Shown here piece after piece: positions 61,604 through 64,000 of a stretch of 64,000 nt of DNA (its first letter is position 1; every line of letters starts with the position of its first letter). Position numbers and translations under genes: made by a program. The DNA comes from Anaerolineales bacterium (GTDB lineage Bacteria; Chloroflexota; Anaerolineae; 4572-78; J111), in contig JACKAT010000001.1 of the NCBI GenBank assembly GCA_020634935.1, positions 1 through 64,000 of the forward strand, in the 5' to 3' direction. The notes beneath the pieces were generated by a model. The model ran no database searches. It had not been told where the DNA came from and saw only the letters and a program-made list of their open reading frames with translations.

Positions 61604-62758
61604 ATGCGACAACTCAAGCAGTTGCTTAATGCGCCGGAAGGCCGTGAGTTCTTGGCGGAAAATCGTATTTTTCTAAGTCAAGATGCGTTTATAAGCCACT
61701 TAGCCGCTCCGGCCAATAGTGCCCTGGCCGATTATTTAGATGTTGGCAGCACCAAGTTAATCTTTGCCGCCCAGCAGACCTATTCCGATTGTACTCAATC
61801 AATGCTCGACCGCATCGCCCTTCTTAACGACTTGACCCAACAACCCGATGTGTTCCCCTTTTTCTTGTGGGTCGATACGGATCGGGCCGGCTCTGATCCC
61901 TTAATGGTCAAATTCTACTGGTCGCTGCAAGGCCGGGAAAAATCCATTCGGCTTGTCTCCAAAGCGGTTGAAGCCCACGAACCCCGGTTTATTGACCTCG
62001 ACCGGTCGCAGTTGCAGCAATCTATGAACACATTGACCAACTACGTTAATCAAACGGTAGAGTGGTATAAGCGGGATACAGCCAAAGAAAAACTGGCTCC
62101 TTTAAAATCCCTATTCCTCCGCGATTTGACCAGTACGCTCAGTGAGTTCAATCATCAACTGGCCTCGTTTGTCTTGAAACAGCACACCGGCTTCGATCCA
62201 TTCTCTGTGATGTGCTCCGACATGCTCAAGCACAATCTTATGACCGAAGACATCGATCTGTTCCTCAATCATCTGGATGAGGCTATCCACGTTTTTAATG
62301 AAACGGTTGAGATTCTTATGCAGCAAGATATCGATCCCCAGGTTCGCCCTCTGCCCGCCGATTATCTGCCGCTGCATTATTCCTGCCCGGTTGACCACAC
62401 GCGCCTTACACTTCGCCGCCGGACCAAAGGCGCTGATACGTTTGCCGTCGCGCCGTGCAGCAAATGTGGTCAGCCCTATCAATTTTATTTAGGAAGCAAA
62501 CAACTGTCGATGGCCGAGCTTGCGCAGACCGGACGCTGGAGCCCCGATGTGTGCCTGGTTGTCTTTTTGAACGATCTGGTCAGCGGCTATGTCGGCGGCA
62601 AAAGCTCGACCATTTATTATGGCTTGGTGATGAAAGCGGTGCTTGAGAAAGTATTTCATAAAGCGGGAGTACCTATTCTTGTACCGCCCATGAAGGAGAC
62701 GGAAAACGGGAGTGGTCAGGTTGACGGTCTTATCTATAAATATCTGACCAGTATCTAA
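61604..62758 (+). CDS. Unknown protein with BshC-like N-terminus and zinc-ribbon motif
   Basis: 384 residues. At about 50-105, KLIFAAQQTYSDCTQSM and FPFFLWVDTDRAG recall the GQQ and VPVFWIAxEDHD segments of the bacillithiol enzyme BshC (cysteine-adding), though similarity by eye is weak and the protein is about 150 residues shorter than BshC. A helical centre (about 130-240) is followed by a possible zinc site SCPVDHTRL and APCSKCGQPY. It lies between a PIG-L deacetylase and a BshA-like transferase, which is the reason to consider a BshC-like role. Treat as unknown until modelled. Confidence 0.6.
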   Translation: MRQLKQLLNAPEGREFLAENRIFLSQDAFISHLAAPANSALADYLDVGSTKLIFAAQQTYSDCTQSMLDRIALLNDLTQQPDVFPFFLWVDTDRAGSDPLMVKFYWSLQGREKSIRLVSKAVEAHEPRFIDLDRSQLQQSMNTLTNYVNQTVEWYKRDTAKEKLAPLKSLFLRDLTSTLSEFNHQLASFVLKQHTGFDPFSVMCSDMLKHNLMTEDIDLFLNHLDEAIHVFNETVEILMQQDIDPQVRPLPADYLPLHYSCPVDHTRLTLRRRTKGADTFAVAPCSKCGQPYQFYLGSKQLSMAELAQTGRWSPDVCLVVFLNDLVSGYVGGKSSTIYYGLVMKAVLEKVFHKAGVPILVPPMKETENGSGQVDGLIYKYLTSI

Positions 62759-62796
62759 ACAGACAAGTCCCACAGAACCGAGGCTCGACACAGGTC

Positions 62797-62889
62797 ATGA
62801 AAACAGTAGGGCAAATCGCTGATTTGTCCGGGTTGGGACAAGTCGCTGACTTGTCCTACTATATCTACTTTCAAAGGGAGCATTACTTA
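62797..62889 (+). promoter_or_regulatory. Leader with ATGAAA and palindromes before the BshA-like gene
   Basis: ATGAAAACA at 62797, then GGGCAAATCGCTGATTTGTCC and GGACAAGTCGCTGACTTGTCC hairpins, then ATCTACTTTCAAAGGGAG. It resembles the other four leaders but lacks the GTCTC palindrome. The ATG at 62797 is in frame with the downstream gene. Confidence 0.5.
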
Positions 62890-64000
62890 ATGAAGATTGG
62901 AATTATGTGCCACGCCAGTTTTGGCGGAAGCGCTCGGGTGGCGACCGAACTGGCGAACACGTTAGCCCATTACGGGCATCAGATCCACCTATTTTCTCGA
63001 TCCGCTCCTTTCGACACCTGGGATCAAGCGGACGGCATCATCCCCCACTACATCGTCCCCCAGCGCGAGAATAGCCTCCATCCGGCGGCGCTGCATACAG
63101 CATGGACGGCCGGGGAGACACAGGCTTTGCTCGATCAAATTCTCAACGTCATCGAGACCGATGGGCTGGATATTCTTCATTTCCACTACGCCGATCCGTT
63201 TGCGTTGGTGGCCGCTGCGCTCAAACAACGTCTTGGAGCGGCAATGCCCAAGCTCGTGGGGACCCTGCATGGAACGGATGTCGTCATTCAGGGCCGGGAC
63301 CCCCATAAAGGGCCACAGTTGGCATCCGCTTTACGCAAGGCAGATGCGTTGACCACGGTTTCCATTAATCTAGCCGGGCTGGCTACCTATATATTCGATC
63401 TCCCGGCGCTGCCCCGGGTTATTCCTAATTTTGTCGATCTGTCCCGCTTCTGCGGACCTTCCCTTCACCAGGACGAAAATAATGTAAAGAACGGTCATTG
63501 CCGGAAGCCGCGCATCGTCCACATCTCCAATTTTCGGCCGGTTAAAAATCCGCAACGAATGGCCCATATCTTTATGGCGGTTCGCGAACAGATCGATGCC
63601 GAACTGTGGCTGATCGGCGATGGTCAGGAGATGGCTCAGGTGCAGGCCATCTTCCAACAGAATGATCTTGAACAACACGTTCGCTACTGTGGTCTTCAAC
63701 CCAATGTCGGACCGCTGCTGCGGCAAGCCGATCTGCTGCTGATGACCAGCCAATATGAAAGTTTCTGCCTGGCGGCTTTGGAGGCGATGGCCTGTGGCAT
63801 ACCAGTTTTGGCCACGCACGTGGGCGGCTTACCCGAAGTTGTCCGCCACGAGGAAACCGGTTATCTCTTTCCCATAGATGACCATGCCGCCGCGGTCGCC
63901 TGGGCCGTGCAGATTCTATCCAACCGGGCGCAGTATGAGGTCATCCGGCAAAACGCCATAACCCATGCCCAACGCTTTGGGGAGGATCACATCGTCCCTA
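62890..64000 (+). CDS. GT4 glycosyltransferase, BshA-like (partial, runs off the window)
   Basis: 370 residues are visible and the stop lies outside. The opening IGIMCHASFGGSARVATELANTL, LDILHFHYADPFALV, LVGTLHGTDVVIQGRDP, TTVSINLAGL, VIPNFVDLSRF and HISNFRPVKNPQRM follow the pattern of BshA (UDP-GlcNAc:L-malate transferase of bacillithiol synthesis) segment by segment. The GT4 catalytic EX7E motif is ESFCLAALEAMACGIPVLAT. I start at ATG 62890 after AAAGGGAG. BshA-like GT4 enzymes also make other glycosides, so the acceptor is unproven. Confidence 0.8.
   Translation, partial: MKIGIMCHASFGGSARVATELANTLAHYGHQIHLFSRSAPFDTWDQADGIIPHYIVPQRENSLHPAALHTAWTAGETQALLDQILNVIETDGLDILHFHYADPFALVAAALKQRLGAAMPKLVGTLHGTDVVIQGRDPHKGPQLASALRKADALTTVSINLAGLATYIFDLPALPRVIPNFVDLSRFCGPSLHQDENNVKNGHCRKPRIVHISNFRPVKNPQRMAHIFMAVREQIDAELWLIGDGQEMAQVQAIFQQNDLEQHVRYCGLQPNVGPLLRQADLLLMTSQYESFCLAALEAMACGIPVLATHVGGLPEVVRHEETGYLFPIDDHAAAVAWAVQILSNRAQYEVIRQNAITHAQRFGEDHIVP

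Noticed and set aside
62797..62889. Earlier start for the BshA-like gene
   Set aside because: The frame is open from ATG 62797, but it runs through hairpins and homologous proteins begin at MKIGI; ATG 62890 has AAAGGGAG.

Overview
The window reads like chromosomal DNA of an uncultured Chloroflexota bacterium (Anaerolineae-like). This is inferred from gene style and was not checked against any database: two very large MalT/LAL-type LuxR regulators, an EtfD-type iron-sulfur oxidoreductase, PA14 and TPR proteins, many lineage-typical small proteins of unknown function, and intergenic spaces packed with palindromic repeats. I saw no tRNA, rRNA or CRISPR array.

Layout. 1-2.6 kb: short tandem repeats, then a TPR protein. 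3.2-10.7 kb: an integron-like cassette array without an integrase in view. Four attC-like folded sites (5.0, 5.8, 7.1 and 10.6 kb) follow small cassette genes: a gene split by an IS3-type insertion sequence, a toxin-like/DUF2283 pair, a coiled-coil/HNH pair and a MazF-like toxin with its antitoxin. An SDR/TetR unit lies on the opposite strand. 10.9-20 kb: a minus-strand acyl-CoA oxidation block (MaoC hydratase, acyl-CoA dehydrogenase, EtfB, EtfA, EtfD, acyl-CoA ligase, 3-hydroxyacyl-CoA dehydrogenase) that can pass acyl-CoA electrons to the quinone pool. 20-31 kb: a LAL regulator, a cytochrome b561/ethylbenzene-dehydrogenase-gamma-like fusion, an SDR with a divergent TetR, a PA14 lipoprotein and a CPBP protease. 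31-34.6 kb: methyltransferases, one destroyed by a small mobile element. 35-42 kb: minus-strand stress or osmotic genes (two MscS channels, an HD/cNMP-like/TerB-like protein, a nucleoside hydrolase). 42-44.4 kb: gene graveyard with a fifth attC-like site. 44.5-52.7 kb: GNAT-like protein, second LAL regulator, a pentameric ligand-gated channel operon and small unknown proteins. 53-64 kb: a long plus-strand cluster comprising a lipocalin-like/CBS protein, an indoleamine-dioxygenase-like/FAD-NAD(P) reductase/cytochrome b5 fusion, a PIG-L deacetylase with a cNMP domain, a possible BshC-like protein and a BshA-like glycosyltransferase cut by the window end.

How it fits together. Four transcription units (nucleoside hydrolase, channel operon, the unknown gene at 51.5 kb, and the dioxygenase/thiol-like cluster) share one promoter architecture: a nearly invariant box ending in CGGGTAA, then 22-23 nt, then a TATACT/TACACT -10 element. 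This suggests one activator, possibly one of the two LAL regulators. Four genes in the same regions also share a leader with a GTCTC-N4-GAGAC palindrome exactly 10 nt before an ATGAA. The strongest candidate for an undescribed system is the self-contained heme dioxygenase fusion, translationally coupled to a deacetylase and followed by BshC-like and BshA-like genes, which points to an unusual low-molecular-weight thiol or tryptophan-derived metabolite.

At least three families of small non-autonomous elements (MITE-like) are scattered here. Target-site duplications are visible, and two host genes (a hydrolase/O-methyltransferase fusion and a tail-collar protein) can be restored on paper by removing the insertions.
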